From Auanema rhodensis (lineage: Eukaryota > Nematoda > Chromadorea > Rhabditida > Rhabditidae): DNA of 64,000 bases. The notes below the pieces were generated by a model, which saw only the letters and a list, made by a program, of their open reading frames with translations, was not told where the DNA came from and ran no database searches. Positions 25,859 to 40,637 of the stretch are shown here, piece by piece. Every line of letters starts with the position of its first letter. Position 1 is the first letter of the stretch. Position numbers and translations under genes: made by a program. The stretch is from NCBI GenBank assembly GCA_964057225.1, contig OZ059899.1, positions 5,580,001-5,644,000 of the forward strand, given 5' to 3'.

Positions 25859-27052
25859 CCCCTTCTCTTCCAATATTGTCAGCTCTGAACTTTTTCATAT
25901 CTTTATGCATAGCTTGTGCCTTGGAATAATGGCCCTTCCATAATTTGGGATTTGGATCATCAATTATCTTACAAAATGACTCGAGCAATTCCTGCAATTG
26001 AAACCTTAACTTTCTTATATTCCTCATGTATTGAGTTTTTATTTATAATATTTAATTTCTGAAACATATCAAACTGACTATGTAATCAAGAAATGCTTCT
26101 CGTATCTCAAGAATTGTGAATGACCAACATTTCATCTATGTGGTATAATACCTTGGTGAACATATGACACATGTGATGTTTTAGGAATTTTTTGAATTAT
26201 GAATTTTTGTTAAAAATCAAATTTTGTATGCATTACTTTGTTTGATTAAACAATAAAACATAAAACCTACCACCGGATTGATAGAAGATATAGAACGTGG
26301 ACCCCAGGAATAAAAATATTCAGTAGTTTCATGAGTTCTACTTTTTTCATGATTAATCCAGCCTTAATATTACAAAGAAATATAAATACAATGTAAAAAT
26401 ATGAACCTTTCTGAACAAACTCTGAAGTATTGCTGGGGGAGATCAATTTTGATATATCTCCAAAAACGGCATCATTGCCATCAACATTTATCCCGAATTC
26501 TTTCTAATAAATTGAACTAAACCAATAAAAAAAAGAAATCCCACAAGAGCCTTTGTTATTACAGCTTCCGGAACTGGTTTTGGAGTGGCGGGATTAGTTG
26601 ACATGAATATAGTGGTCAAAATTACAAGCAACAACCCATTTTTTGCATCTTCCTTTCAAAAATATTATTAAAAAAATATTTAAATCAAAAGCAACCTCAA
26701 CGTCATCTGAACTTTGGACAGCTTTTAAAGAAGGAAGATTATTACACAACATTATACGCCCATCGTTGGATGTAACCTAAGAAGCAATAAAAGAAAAGAA
26801 AACTTAAAACAGAAATAAACATACTACACATCCTAGAGAATCTTCCAATTTCAAAGAAGAGTCTACTAAAACTGCTTGAAAGCCTTGCTTATCGAGGTCA
26901 AGCTTTTTCTTCATATCAGCTTCTTTAATAACTGATTTGTTCTTCTAATATTAAAGTCATTATTTAAGAATTGTGCATCAATAACGCACCTCCATGCATA
27001 GCAAAAATTGAGCAGCATCTTTAGTGGTATCATCACGAGGAACTAAACTCAT
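25845..27052 (-). CDS. NSMCE3: NSE3/MAGE-family SMC5/6 complex subunit
   Basis: Non-SMC element 3, a MAGE-homology protein that with Nse1 and Nse4 forms a subcomplex of the SMC5/6 DNA-repair complex. The start MSLVPRDDTTKDAAQF is preceded by a TTTATTTAG acceptor 14 nt upstream of the ATG. MAGE-domain landmarks in order: LLLVILTTIFMS, then PVPEAVITKAL joined over a 40-nt intron to KEFGINVDGNDAVFGD, then GWINHEKSRTHETTEYFYSWGPRS, the hallmark 'Y-F-x-W-G-P-R' segment. After a 279-nt intron (25992-26270) the last exon gives ELLESFCKIIDD and a basic tail ending REGARRL. The length of about 240 residues suits a minimal Nse3. The stop at 25845-25847 lies inside the last BIRC6 intron, and the last coding bases overlap the BIRC6 stop on the opposite strand. 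Confidence 0.85.
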
Positions 27053-30000
27053 TATTTTTATTTTTCCTAAATAAAAATCAAAATTAAGCTATTTTTTATT
27101 CCAAGGTACGTAATTAAGTGTACGCAAACTATCGTATAATTCAAACAGCCTGGTTTGTTTAAATCAATTTCTTTTGAACTGGCAACTATATGATGTACGA
27201 TTATTTTGGAATAGTTTTATAAAAAAGGAGGGACAGACATTTGAATAGTACGCAGGATGACTAATATATTTTAAATATATTATATAGTTTGTATAAGTAA
27301 TAGATTTGTTATTTCGTAAAGTGATTATGACAGATCTCAGATTTTTGTGAGAGAACAATTGCTATGACTTGAAAAAAAGAAAATATTGTTCTTATCAAGT
27401 TATGCATGATGTGTTTTTCAGATGTTTTTTTTTGTGTGAATAACAAAGATCTATGGAACCAATTTTCAATAGAGCTGGTTTGAGCCAAAAACTGAAGCTG
27501 CATCTTAGGTATTTTCGTTTCGTTCATAATCCTATCATCCTCATTGACTTGACCCTCATTATCTTATGAAGGTATCATTAGCTTTCCATTGCTCTAGTGA
27601 CATGCGACCTAGGCTGACATTTAGTATCTTAATCCGCCCCATAAGGGCAGATGTTATTTATGCTGGCTTCCAATGAAGATAGATCCATTACCTTTATTTG
27701 AGCCCTTTCTTATTAAAATAGAAGACGGAGGCTAATTAATATAGCTTCCTTGTTGCTTTCTTAAGGTGGAGCGCATGAACACCATATTTCTATCCAGCCG
27801 CCCTTCAATTATAAACCCCTTTCAAGTTTAATAACTACCAATATCTGTGATTGCATAGAAAATGCATTAAAGCTATCCCATCTGTTTACAATGTCTATTC
27901 AACAGCATCTCATATTGTGAAATATCTTGATTAATTAAACTGTTTTATTGCAATAAATTTTTATTTAAATTTAGGAAAATGGCGCGTTTTCTCATAGTAA
28001 TATGGTTAATGTGTTAACCGCCGTTTTCTCAAGCTATGGCTTTTTTCAGTTCGTTTTAATCTATACCATCTTGTTTTGCTGTACAATTACCCAGATATTG
28101 CTAATCGTTGACAGAAAACATTGGTAAACTTTTTCTCATCTGCTGACTCTCATTATACAGCAAACTCATTATAACTTTGAGCCACCTGCGTTTTCTCATT
28201 ATAAAAGAGAATACCGTCTAAGATATACATCTTATTATATGCCTCTGGTCAAACTTATATGCGTATTAGTCTGAGAGGAATACCAAAGTGCACATTCTTT
28301 GTCTTTTTTTCTGTCGTATATGTCATCACCCTTGTAAGTCAATTCGAACAAAAACTATATATTTCCCAATGGCACAGAGCTCATCTGTAGTCAATCCTTT
28401 ATTTTTCCGATCCTCTCTAGTCACTCTCCTACTCATCTGATCATTAGCATATCTTCTGTCCTTTGACCCTGTTAAATAACTGTCCGTCTTGTATTGATTC
28501 ATTAGACTTTTTTGAATCGTTGTCCTTTGTCTTATTTAGGCATTTCATTCCTTCTTTTCGTTTACTTTTTTCACCTTTTAACAGATTTTTTATAAGTTAA
28601 AAACGCCTACAAGGCCAGATTCTCATTAGATTAATTCTATCCCAAGAGCATCACCCAGGTGTTCTAGTTTCAATAATGTTTTGTTTTGTTTTGTTATGTT
28701 TGTTTGCAATCATTTTTTCTGATCATATTCAATTTTCTTAATCCATCTATCATACTCATGATCCTATTTGTTGATCAACACAGCTGTTTAGCATGTTTGT
28801 ACATATGCGACCCTTATCTCGAACAAGTAAAGTTAAATAAATAAAACAGTGCCAAAATTGAGTCTTCCATTTATTTTTTCAAACATTTTGTCTTGAGTTA
28901 ATAGTTCTGTTTGTAAATCAATTCATTTGTATATCTTATAGGTTTTCAATACCATAGTATACATAGTGATAGAGCTTATTATGACTAGTGTTCTGCTTTC
29001 AAGGATGTTTTCATCTGATTCAAATTTTGGCTTTTTCTCATGGTTTTAGTTTTTCCAATTCTATCCTGTGGTTGTCTCTCTTCCGCGTTCCCAACCTTTA
29101 CAAGATGAATAATATGATATTGGCGACGATGGTGATTGACAACTGAGCTGGCGATTGACTTTTTCATTTGTACCAAGTCTTCGCCTACCCATTGCAGTCC
29201 CCTATAGTGAGTGTCCTTAAAAATAATCATACTCTGGTGACTATCAGCCCAGTAAACCATTCTTTTTGTTACTGAAGTGCGTTTTCAAGGCAGTTCCAAG
29301 GTTAAACATGGATGCTATATCATCAGCTTGCTTTCACTACTTTTCTTTTTCGCAGCTAATCTCGTTGTTTCATGGACTCTACATGTCGTTTCAAGTACGA
29401 ATTGGATTGAAAACTCCTTGTATCACATGCTCCTTTTTCTTCTCTGGCTCTAAGCGAAATGCTTAATATATTTTTATTGTTATCTTGATTCATGTTATTT
29501 CTAACATTCTCAGATTGGTTTAGCATTTTTAAGAACCATGATTGCAAACTATGTGCAGCGAGTCTATTTTCAAGATTGATAACATGCAATGGACGAATTG
29601 ATAATTATGATCTTGTATAAATCCCAGTTATTTTCTCAATTTGCCTTCGGAGTAAAAATATTTATACATATACCAACATCATTATATGCCGGAATTGGGG
29701 TAGTCATGATATTTAAATGCTTCCAACTATCTTAAAATGTTTGATTCCTGTCGTCTGACTCTACTTAATCCATATGACTCTGAATCTTTTCTTAGTCTAG
29801 TATTTTCCGGCTCATTGAAAATCAACGATGTTTTTATTCGTTGTCGAACCATCCTTTTCGTATACAGTGTTTTTCATTTCCGTCCTATATATATTACAGT
29901 ATACAATGTTCTTTTTGCACATTAGAACTCAAGTGACCGACATGTAACGTATTCTCTTATATATGTTACTAATGTTTCTTAAGCTATCCTAACATATTGG

Positions 30001-32399
30001 TCTCCTCAAAATTTTATTTTATTAGGATGTTTTTCAATTTAATTAGTTTAAAACTTGTTTTTTAACTATTTTTCTTCAAATATTTTTTAATCATATGATG
30101 ATTTTTTTTTAAATATTAAAATATAGTGACATTTTTTTTGTTTTTTGATAGGATCACTCTATGTTGTAATTGGGCTTACATACCTTTGTGACAGCTTGAA
30201 CGTTGCACTAAGGCTTTCGTGAAGAGATTATTTGTTCTCTCAACTCTTCTACGATAAGCCACCCTGACCTGCTGAGTTATGGCCTTATCGTGATCCATTT
30301 TCCAACCACTTGCGAGATTTATGGGCATTAGTAACCTGACTTATTCAGTTAGTATCACCTTGGCATCTAATTGATCTTATCTTTTATTTGTTACTGAAAT
30401 TCTTTAGCACCTCGTGTTATCATTATTTTACAGCTTTATTACCGATAAGGACACCTATTTTCATTCGAATTTACTCTGATTCATGTCGAGGTGTTTGGAT
30501 CGTTACTTTTGACTCACTTATTTTTCTTTATTTCTTCTTAAGAATAGTTTTTTGCATGCAGTTTTTTCTCGTATGTTACTTTCAATCTTCCTCGTGCCTT
30601 TATCCATTCAGCCCAGTTGTTCGTCGTTTCGTTGCGCAACCTCCGAAATTGGCGTGAGGGGAGGGACAAAGACGTTTCTATGATTACTTTGTTCTTTGCT
30701 TATTTCTCTTCTTACGCAATGCCACCAACCTTAATCCTCAGCATGTAGTAAGTAGCTGTGAGAAGTTGTCATGTTACTAACTAGAATATTCCACTAATAC
30801 TTGGTTTCGCCTAAATATTATATTTTGATATAGATTGTGAACATTGTCTGTTTCGTTAAGCCCACTGGCTTAATTGTTCATAAAATCTTTCTCTGTTTAG
30901 AGATGTTTTACTGTTTTCGTGGTTGTATAATTCTATTATGAGATCTATATATTGGATTGTTTATTGAGAACAGCTTTATACTAATTTAGCCAAATCACTC
31001 CAGTGAGAACAATATTGGTCTTGGGCTAATGTTTCAGTATTTCCGGCTTTCTTACTATCTGCTTTTTAAGATTTCCAGCAGTTGTTTCGGAATGATGCGA
31101 TAGTTATCCAGCATCTCTCTCATCTAGTGTCCATGTGTTTAGCAGCTTGTCTATAAGTCAACTGTCTCTTTACCTCTTTCATCAATTCTCACTGAATTCT
31201 TTGATTTATTCGACCTCATTCGATATGCTCTCTGTCTTCGAGACTTGTTCAGCTGGTTTTTGATATTTTTTCAACGTCTTTATTTCTCTTCTATAAAATT
31301 TTATCAGCTGCTTCTTTTCTTATAAAAGACATTATTGTTTTCTTAATTGCTTTACTAAACATCTGAAAACGATTTATTTACTGAAATATTGGTTTATTTC
31401 ATTGTGCCACATTGTCAATTTGCTTAAACTATGTGAAATTCCTTTTCATTCCGCATGCCTCATCATATCTTCAAAACTTATTACACATGTTACGTTTTGA
31501 AAATGAAATTTGATTCTTTTCTCCCACACTTTCATTTCTTCACCTGATTAGTTTATGCCCTATGCGTTTGTGTAACTGATACTAAGTTTTTTTTTTCATA
31601 TAGTATATTGTTGCCATCATCATATTCCATTATGTTTAGAATATTTCAAGTTTCTGTTATATATAACCACTTGTGCTCACTTTCTTATTTCATGCTGGAT
31701 GATTGTATTGAAGAGGGTGATAAGAGCATATAGATACTCCTCTCTGTTTGTTTGGAGGTCTCATCATCACATCCCTTCTTTATGTCTTTCGCATTTTTCT
31801 ACCAAAAAAATACAATACTAGGAATTTTTGATGTAAGTGGTTGATGAACTTATCACCATTTTTCCTAATATTCCGTAAATGTAAATATTTTTTTTTCAAA
31901 TTTTCACGATTATCAAGTTAATGACTTCAAACGGTTACAGATTCACAAGTTTTATAAAATTATTGTAGTTTTATGTTTTTAAAAATGTCTCATCTCAAGT
32001 TGTGATAAGAAATTCAGCTTTTATTAAGCAAATACTAATGTTGTAACCGCTTGGGAATCTGATCTTCTCTAGGGCATCTTTTTTCTTTTTTCTCTGATTT
32101 CGCTGCCGTAAAGAAGCTTTGTCGGCTTTTTATTCAATTGGAGTCGCTTGTCTTGAATATGTTTATCTCGTTGCCTTGTCTGCGTTTATTATATTTAAGA
32201 AATTTCTTTCAGAATCTCATTCTTCTATGTGAACGATCAGATTAGAGCGATTCTGGTGTAAAATGCTTATACTTCTAATCTTGTCTCTAAATTTCCATTT
32301 ATGTTTTACTCATTTCAACTTGTTAATAAGTAAAACTGAAATGAACAGAACTCTAGGTTTGCGTTTTTCGATATTTTCAAATCATGATACTATTTCTAG
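27053..32399 (-). mobile_element. Gene-poor stretch with broken coding-like relics, possibly a decayed BEL/Pao-type retroelement
   Basis: No intact gene. The minus strand is purine-rich and carries separate open, coding-like patches broken by stops and frameshifts: about 31155-31253 (basic, RRQRAYRMRS), 30541-30690 (NNWAEWIKARGRLK), 28985-29275 (VYWADSHQS), 28332-28502 (LTTDELCAIGKY) and 27310-27570 (DRIMNETKIPKMQLQ). W-x-DS followed several hundred bases later by LTxDEL is the order of RNase H and the start of integrase in BEL/Pao polyproteins. That reading is an inference from short motifs. No LTRs were recognised. Some of the right end may instead be 5' sequence or intron of the RYK gene. 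Confidence 0.35.
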
Positions 32400-34687
32400 G
32401 TTTAAATGCCGAAATGAGCTATATAGAAAATGGTATTGCTAATGCATATTCTACTAAATTTCCTCTCCGAGTTAATTCTGATATTAACTATGTGACATTT
32501 TCTTGGAGTTCAACTGCTTCCGTAATTTACGCAATCCGGATTGAATCAGAGGATACAAATGTGGTGCCCGTTCTTAGAATTCCGAATCATGGAACAGTTC
32601 CCCATATAAGTCAAAACTTTGTCGTTGAGTATAGATGCGCTGGATATCGTTCTGGACAATTTATTGTTTCCATGTATTTCAATTTTACTATACAGGTTAG
32701 TTTATCCGGTATTTATGATTCTGACTGCTCTATTTAGAATGGTGATTCTATGTCAGTGAGATTGAGACAAGAGAAGTTATGTACTTCTAGAGATGGAAGA
32801 CGAGGATTAGCATGTAAATCAATATTGAATTTAAATTTTTCATAAAGATGTTTTAGACATGGTATCGGGAGTTGAAGGAATAGAACCGGAGACGGTTGAT
32901 GCTACCGAAAAAGTATTTTATTTAATAATTGGTAAGAAACGATATATCAGTTATTATTACAATAATAAATTCAGCTGTTGCCTTCCTATTCTTACTTGTT
33001 ATTGGAATTCTTTTGTTCACCTATTTTCGAAAATCAAAGAAAGATGTTCCATGTTCTACACCTCGTTCTCGGACTCCCATATGTCGATTACCGTATATCT
33101 TTTTTATAATTTCAATCATAATGTTCTATGTTTCAGGGCATCTTTTCGTTCATCTATTCGAACCGCTCGTTCGGGTGTTTCTGCACAACCTTTTTTAACC
33201 TCAACGCCCGTGAAAGATGGTTTGTTTGAATTGAATTTGATCTTTTCAACTGGCTTTGTTACAGGACAATGTTCCTCTGGCTCTTTACTCGCTACATCAT
33301 CCGTTTCATCAAGTACTTTTGCATCCACTAAGGAAGCACATATTGTGAAAGATAAACCTTCAAATGTATATCATCTCGTGTATAAAATATGAATAATTAT
33401 TTTTCTAGGTGGATGTTCGAAAAGCTTTAGTATCCCTTCACGCTGATAGAGAACTTTTTCAAATGTTACCATTTATCGACATGGAAGGTATGAGGCTTCA
33501 GTAACTTTGTTTGTAAATGATAACATTCAGGAACATTTGGCGAAGTTCGATTTGCTATTTGGAGGCAAACTGAAGATCCTACCAACGGAGACGTAGATGA
33601 CGAAGAAGATGCTTTATGCACTGATGAACCTGTTATGTGTAAAACTTTGAAGAAAAATGCTTCACCTATTCAACTAGAAAAATTTTTACAAGAAGCACTC
33701 TCGTTGCACAAAGCTCCACCTCACGCCAATCTAGCACAGGTGGACAAAAAATTGATAGTCTCTGACTTTTTAAATATTTTTTCAGGTTTCTTGTGCAGCT
33801 TCGTTTGGTAGATTCGACAATCCTTCATCGATCAATGATTTACCTCTTATTTGTTACCGCCATCGTGGATTTGGCATTCTCAAAAAGTTCTTGTTAAATT
33901 GTCGAACGGGAGATAAACATAAAGGTTAGAGATAACTCCATATTCTGATCTCATTTCTTATTCAGGTGCTCACTTTTTGAGAACCCATGAGTTGGCTTCT
34001 ATAGCTTTACAGTTAAGTAGAGCTATGGCACATCTGCATAAATTTTATATTTTGCACAAAGATATTGCAGCCAGGTTGTAGTGTAGAAGTTTATGATATA
34101 ATCATATTTGTTTTCAGAAATTGTGTGATTTCGGAAAATGGAAATCGTTTAACTGTACAATTATGCGATAATGCCTTGTCTCGTGATATTTATCCCTCTG
34201 ACTATCACTGTATAGGGGATAACGAAAATCGGCCATTGAAATGGATGAGCCCTGAAGCCATACAAGATAGGAAATATACCAGTGCAAGTGACGTGGTTAG
34301 TCTTAATTTAATAATGATATATTATGTTACAAAACTTAATTATATAAAAATTCTGAAAAAATGATTGCTTCCGCTATGTTAACCTATAAATTTAGTGGTC
34401 TTTCGGTGTACTCTGTTGGGAGCTAATGTCATTAGCTGCCGTCCCGTTCCCGGATATAGGTAATTTTCCGTTGATAATTTTAATATCAAGGTAATATTTC
34501 AGATGCTGATGATATGCTGTCTGCTTTAAAGAGAGGCGCTCGTTTACCTCAACCGGGTAACTGTCCCGATCAGTTGTATAATATTATGTATTGCTGCTGG
34601 CATGATGTAGTGCGAGACCGGCCTACGGCTGATCAAATTACTTTAGCATTGCAGGAATTTGCGGTAACTCTGAATCAATTCATATAA
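32400..34687 (+). CDS. RYK: RYK/LIN-18-like Wnt receptor (atypical receptor tyrosine kinase), 5' exon not found
   Basis: Single-pass Wnt co-receptor of the RYK/Derailed/LIN-18 family. The first exon seen opens after a TATTTCTAG acceptor with GLNAEMSYIENG, the start of the WIF domain, which runs to about 32695. A short linker exon and a transmembrane segment (YLIIAVAFLFLLVIGILLF, split by an intron at 32932-32974) follow. The kinase domain has a glycine loop GTFGEV, lysine in VMCKTLKK, HKDIAARN in the catalytic loop, DNA in place of DFG (CDNALSRD), then the RYK-diagnostic GDNENRPLKWMSPEA. It ends QEFAVTLNQFI with TAA. Introns are about 40-55 nt, the longest about 100. An acidic stretch (DVDDEEDALCTDE) lies between the glycine loop and the lysine. 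The signal-peptide exon was not identified; an in-frame ATG at 32384 would give no signal peptide and is probably not the start. Confidence 0.9.
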
Positions 34688-35080
34688 CTATTAAAAAACC
34701 AATTATTTATATCTATTATATCTATATTTTCGATATTTCGTTATTGTAATTGAGCTATTGTTATGTACGGGTATTACATATATAGTCTAGATTTCTATTT
34801 TCACGTTTTATCTTTTCTAATCTTGAGTACATAGATCTCCGTTTGGCATGTTATGAACATTATTGATATTTTCGGTGCTTCTTTCACATAATATCCGTAA
34901 TAAATAATGACTAATAATATAAAATTTATCCTTAATTTCGTTAAATTGATTGAACAACCCAACAAATACCATAGAAAAGTACTCACCTTTGCGTGACTAC
35001 TTAATCGTTGTTAGCGTAAGCGACAAGTTCGTTTTTATATAATAGTTGCTCTTTTATTGAAACAATTGTCCCCGAAGACT
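34688..35080. other. Intergenic region after RYK
   Basis: AT-rich, without a recognisable gene. It presumably holds the RYK 3' UTR. Confidence 0.5.
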
Positions 35081-35081
35081 G

Positions 35082-35606
35082 GTGAGATTGCACGAAAGGG
35101 TCACATTGAAAGATTCTGCTGAAATAATAAAATACAAAGAGCAACAACATCTTCATGAAAACTCAGCAACTCGTTCAAAAACGACAATGGAACGCAAACA
35201 AATGGATTTGAAACTTAAAATATTAGAAAAATACCAGCTCGAAATTCAGATTGTAGAATTTAATAAAGACTCCGTTTAAACATTTTAGATTAGAAAAACA
35301 AATAAAGAGAAAAAGGGATTATCTGAGAAGATAGATAAGGAAGAAGAGTTATTATTGAACGTTGAGTTTTATGCAGACTTCAGACAGACAACCTCCTTTG
35401 GAACTACAACTATTGATGTTTGGCTGAGTCATTTTTCCAGTCTTCTTACGTTAAAAATTGACCAGAGCCAATGTGAATTAGATGAGAAGTATTCGAAAAA
35501 AAATCATAGCCACAGATCCAGCCGAGAAGAAGACTGGTCCTTATGTTTGATATATAGCAAAGAGAATATGTCGGAGCTAGAGATCACTTCTTCACAACTG
35601 GTATAA
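35082..35606 (+). CDS. Possible small two-exon gene or gene remnant, function unknown
   Basis: Not recognised. A first open stretch (35082-about 35249) is charged and probably helical (HERVTLKDSAEIIKYKEQQ). It can be joined over a 40-nt GTAGAA...TTTTAG intron to a second open stretch that starts IRKTNKEKKGLSEKIDKEEE and ends SELEITSSQLV with TAA. Together this is about 160 residues with a coiled-coil-like first half. No ATG was found for the first exon: the frame is closed by a stop just upstream, with no good acceptor. It could be a gene with a missed 5' exon, a pseudogene or a chance ORF. Confidence 0.35.
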
Positions 35607-35956
35607 ACTAGATGCTGGCCGCTCCCCTATTTATTTAATCTTCGAAGTGTAATCAGCTTTGATAAGAAATATTTCGAGATTATCTCACTAATTACCTATC
35701 CTAATTTAAAAAATACAATATTACCAAGTAAAACGTACATTTTCAATAGCATTTATTAAATCCTAATGAATATAATTGTGGGCATACCGTATATTGTTCT
35801 TATTTCATTGATATTCTCTCAATAATCTTGCAACTCATTCTTGACCGTGTACAAAAATCATTACAAATAATGAACAAAAGTCTAGTCAGTGGCCGTAAGT
35901 TTTTTTTAGCTCATGAATTTCAAACGCAGTATATGAGAATAAGAGGGCAACTGGCT

Positions 35957-35964
35957 TATAAAAG
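35957..35964 (+). promoter_or_regulatory. TATA box of the secreted-protein gene
   Basis: A TATAAAAG motif in a relatively GC-richer stretch, 148 nt upstream of the ATG at 36112. A consensus TATA box at this distance is consistent with a conventional promoter and a 5' UTR of roughly 120 nt. Confidence 0.5.
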
Positions 35965-36111
35965 GTGAGAGAATAGTTGTCCGACTGTTAGTTGTTGACA
36001 AATGGCTCTGTGTTCAATGTAAACAAACTGAAACGAGCCAAGGACAGTTGGACTATTTAAGGGCCGATCAATCTTCGAAGTGGTCGTCTCAGGTGTTCTC
36101 CAGCTAAAACG

Positions 36112-37028
36112 ATGATTCCTCGATCTGTCTTTTCGACTTTGCTCGTGCTAGGACTATCAGTTTTAGTATGTTGCTAATTTTCGAAATTGAACTCTTAGCC
36201 TAATATTGCAGGCATTATGCAACCAGGAGCAGGGTTCCAACGGTTACGGATTTACCACTGCACTGCAGTGCAAGTAAATTTTTCTTTTCAAATTTAGAGA
36301 AACTAATGTTAATGTTTTAGATGTTCAGACCTTGAGCAGTGTTCAGCTGAATTAACAGCTAAAACCAATGCTTGTAAAACTAATGCTCAATGCATGTCTT
36401 ACCTTGCTAAAATCGGAGACAGCAAAAAAATTGAAGCATGCTTAGAACAAGATCATCAGGTTTGCTTGCTCGTTTCAAAAAGATCATTAATTCTATAATT
36501 AATTCAGGTTATGCTGAAACTCGAGAATTGCGCCAAACAAAAGTTGAATGGTGAACTCGGCTGCACCAATTCTCCAAATCCACAAAACTTGACTATTCCT
36601 TTGATTCCAGTAGTTGAAGTCCCACAAATGGATGGGGAAGTCTCAGACGCTCAAGTGAGTTGAATAAAGGATTCACATTAAAATATTTCCAATTTTAGCA
36701 GCAGCCACCAAGCCAACCACAGGGACCACCAGAACTCAATCTGTATCTTAGATGCGTTGATGAATGTAGTATGGCCGATATGGAAGTAATTCCCGGAAGA
36801 AGAAAGAAGAGAAGCCCAGTTAATTGTGCTTTCAAATTGAAGTAACGGAATAATTCAAATTTTCGATGCTTAATAGTGAATTTCAGATGTGCTTTAGCTC
36901 CTCCAACTCCACAAATTCAGCAAGCCTATGCAACATGTGAGAAAGAATTATCAATTGACCCAGCCACACGCATGAGCCAGTCTTGCAATTGCCTGAAATC
37001 TGCTGGTGTTCAATCTCTACAATGCTAA
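36112..37028 (+). CDS. Secreted cysteine-rich protein with two similar cysteine modules
   Basis: Family not recognised; probably nematode-restricted. Six exons. The N-terminus MIPRSVFSTLLVLGLSVLALC is a clear signal peptide. Module 1 (36320-36590) has cysteines spaced C-5-C-15-C-13-C-10-C. Module 2 (36825-37025) has C-5-C-15-C-15-C-1-C-10-C, ending exactly at the C-terminal LQC. The near-identical spacing indicates an internal duplication. The modules are joined by a Pro/Gln-rich linker (QQPPSQPQGPPE) and a dibasic GRRKKRS site, a good proprotein-convertase cleavage motif. An acceptor-like CTCCAG lies 9 nt before the ATG, and a TATA box lies upstream. Poly(A) signal AATAAA is at 37099-37104. 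Likely an extracellular product, but the function cannot be inferred. Confidence 0.75.
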
Positions 37029-37098
37029 TATCTGTATATATCGCTTACAATGAATATATCAATTTTTCACAATATTGCAACATAAATATATTTCAAAT

Positions 37099-37104
37099 AA
37101 TAAA
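37099..37104 (+). terminator. AATAAA poly(A) signal of the secreted-protein gene
   Basis: A canonical hexamer 71 nt after the stop codon. The rest of the 37029-37400 gap is AT-rich with no gene and holds the 5' region of the RecQ gene. Confidence 0.55.
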
Positions 37105-37400
37105 AAGCAACAATACTTTCTGAAGCAATGCAATCGAATTATTTCAATAAGATTTTAACATTGTATTGTTAAATATAATTTTCCGTAGTTATTGATTGTT
37201 TGAAAGGCATTTTTATATTTTATAAATATCTTATGTTATATAAAAATAATAAACTCAATTTTTGTATTAAGTAATCAATCAAACTTCAAAATTTGAACTT
37301 ACCCCGAAAAATGTGCCAGTGTTTCAATTTTTTCTGCTGACGCATTGGTGAGGTATAGCCTGAGTCCGAACAAAATAAGTTCGAACATAATAAACTTTCG

Positions 37401-39763
<2,363 letters not shown>

Positions 39764-39851
39764 TGATCTCTTTTTCGTAATAATGAAGTTCATATATTTT
39801 ATTTTCCTAACAACATAACAAATAAACACTAAAGCGAAAATATAACACAAT

Positions 39852-40458
39852 CTATACTCCGAAGAATTCTCCTATCTTAGTACGATCTCTATTTACAAAT
39901 TTACTGTTCAGGTTAATTTTCTCTTGCTGTTGTTTGGCCTTATCAATTTCTAGTTCTTCTTCATCTTTATGGAAGATATCAGGGTATGCAAACTCAAAAT
40001 CTTTTTTCTGAAAATCAAAATTTAGAAAAGATAAAGATAGAGATAGACCAACCATAAAAACAAATGCAAATTTTTTATCTTCGTCTTTCCACATAGCCCG
40101 TTTATAACGATAATCAGCTTGAGTATTCCACGTTATATCTCCCATTTGAACCTAGCATAAACTGCATACAGATGCAATAAAAATAATGGATACCTCTGTT
40201 CTGATATCACGAACAGGTAACTTATAAATTTTGGTCAAATATTCGTTTATGTCATGCTTAGACATTCTGCAAAAAAAAATATTTATCAAAATAAACAGAT
40301 TCAAAATACCTAGGATCGACTTGAAATTTTACACAATTTTTCGGTAGCTTGGTTCTGCCGACATTAGGAGTACTGACGGGGAAGAGCCAAAAATCAGGTA
40401 AATACACCCTCCTCTGCGGATTTCCCGGCTGCCAGAGACGAGCAAGTCTGGTCGTCAT
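39852..40458 (-). CDS. MRPL23: Mitochondrial large-subunit ribosomal protein L23 (mL23/uL23m)
   Basis: Component of the mitochondrial 39S ribosomal subunit near the exit tunnel. Four exons. Starts MTTRLARLWQPGNPQRRVYL, continues LPKNCVKFQVDPRMSKHDINEYL and DIRTEVQMGDITW, and ends DRTKIGEFFGV. The whole protein (about 160 residues) is a full-length match to the nematode form, including the conserved N-terminus; this alignment is from memory. A GTGTACTAG acceptor abuts the ATG directly, suggesting trans-splicing. It lies 179 nt downstream of the UGGT stop on the same strand. Confidence 0.9.
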
Positions 40459-40637
40459 CTAGTACACATCAATTACTAGTGAATGAAAAAAAAACAATTC
40501 GAAGATACGAGGATGAAATACCATGAAAACTAGAAAAAGTAACTTCTTAACAGATTTTATACTAATGTTATCATGTAATAATACTAATAAATTAAACCCA
40601 TACATGAAAAAAACAATTAATTATTTAGTAAGGGTAA

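Noticed and set aside
25792-25943. Longer BIRC6 C-terminus by reading through the 25792 GTAAGT to a stop at 25941
   Set aside because: The extra sequence lies antisense to the conserved last exon of NSE3 and contains no family features. Splicing 25792-25850 gives an immediate TAG and a natural end.
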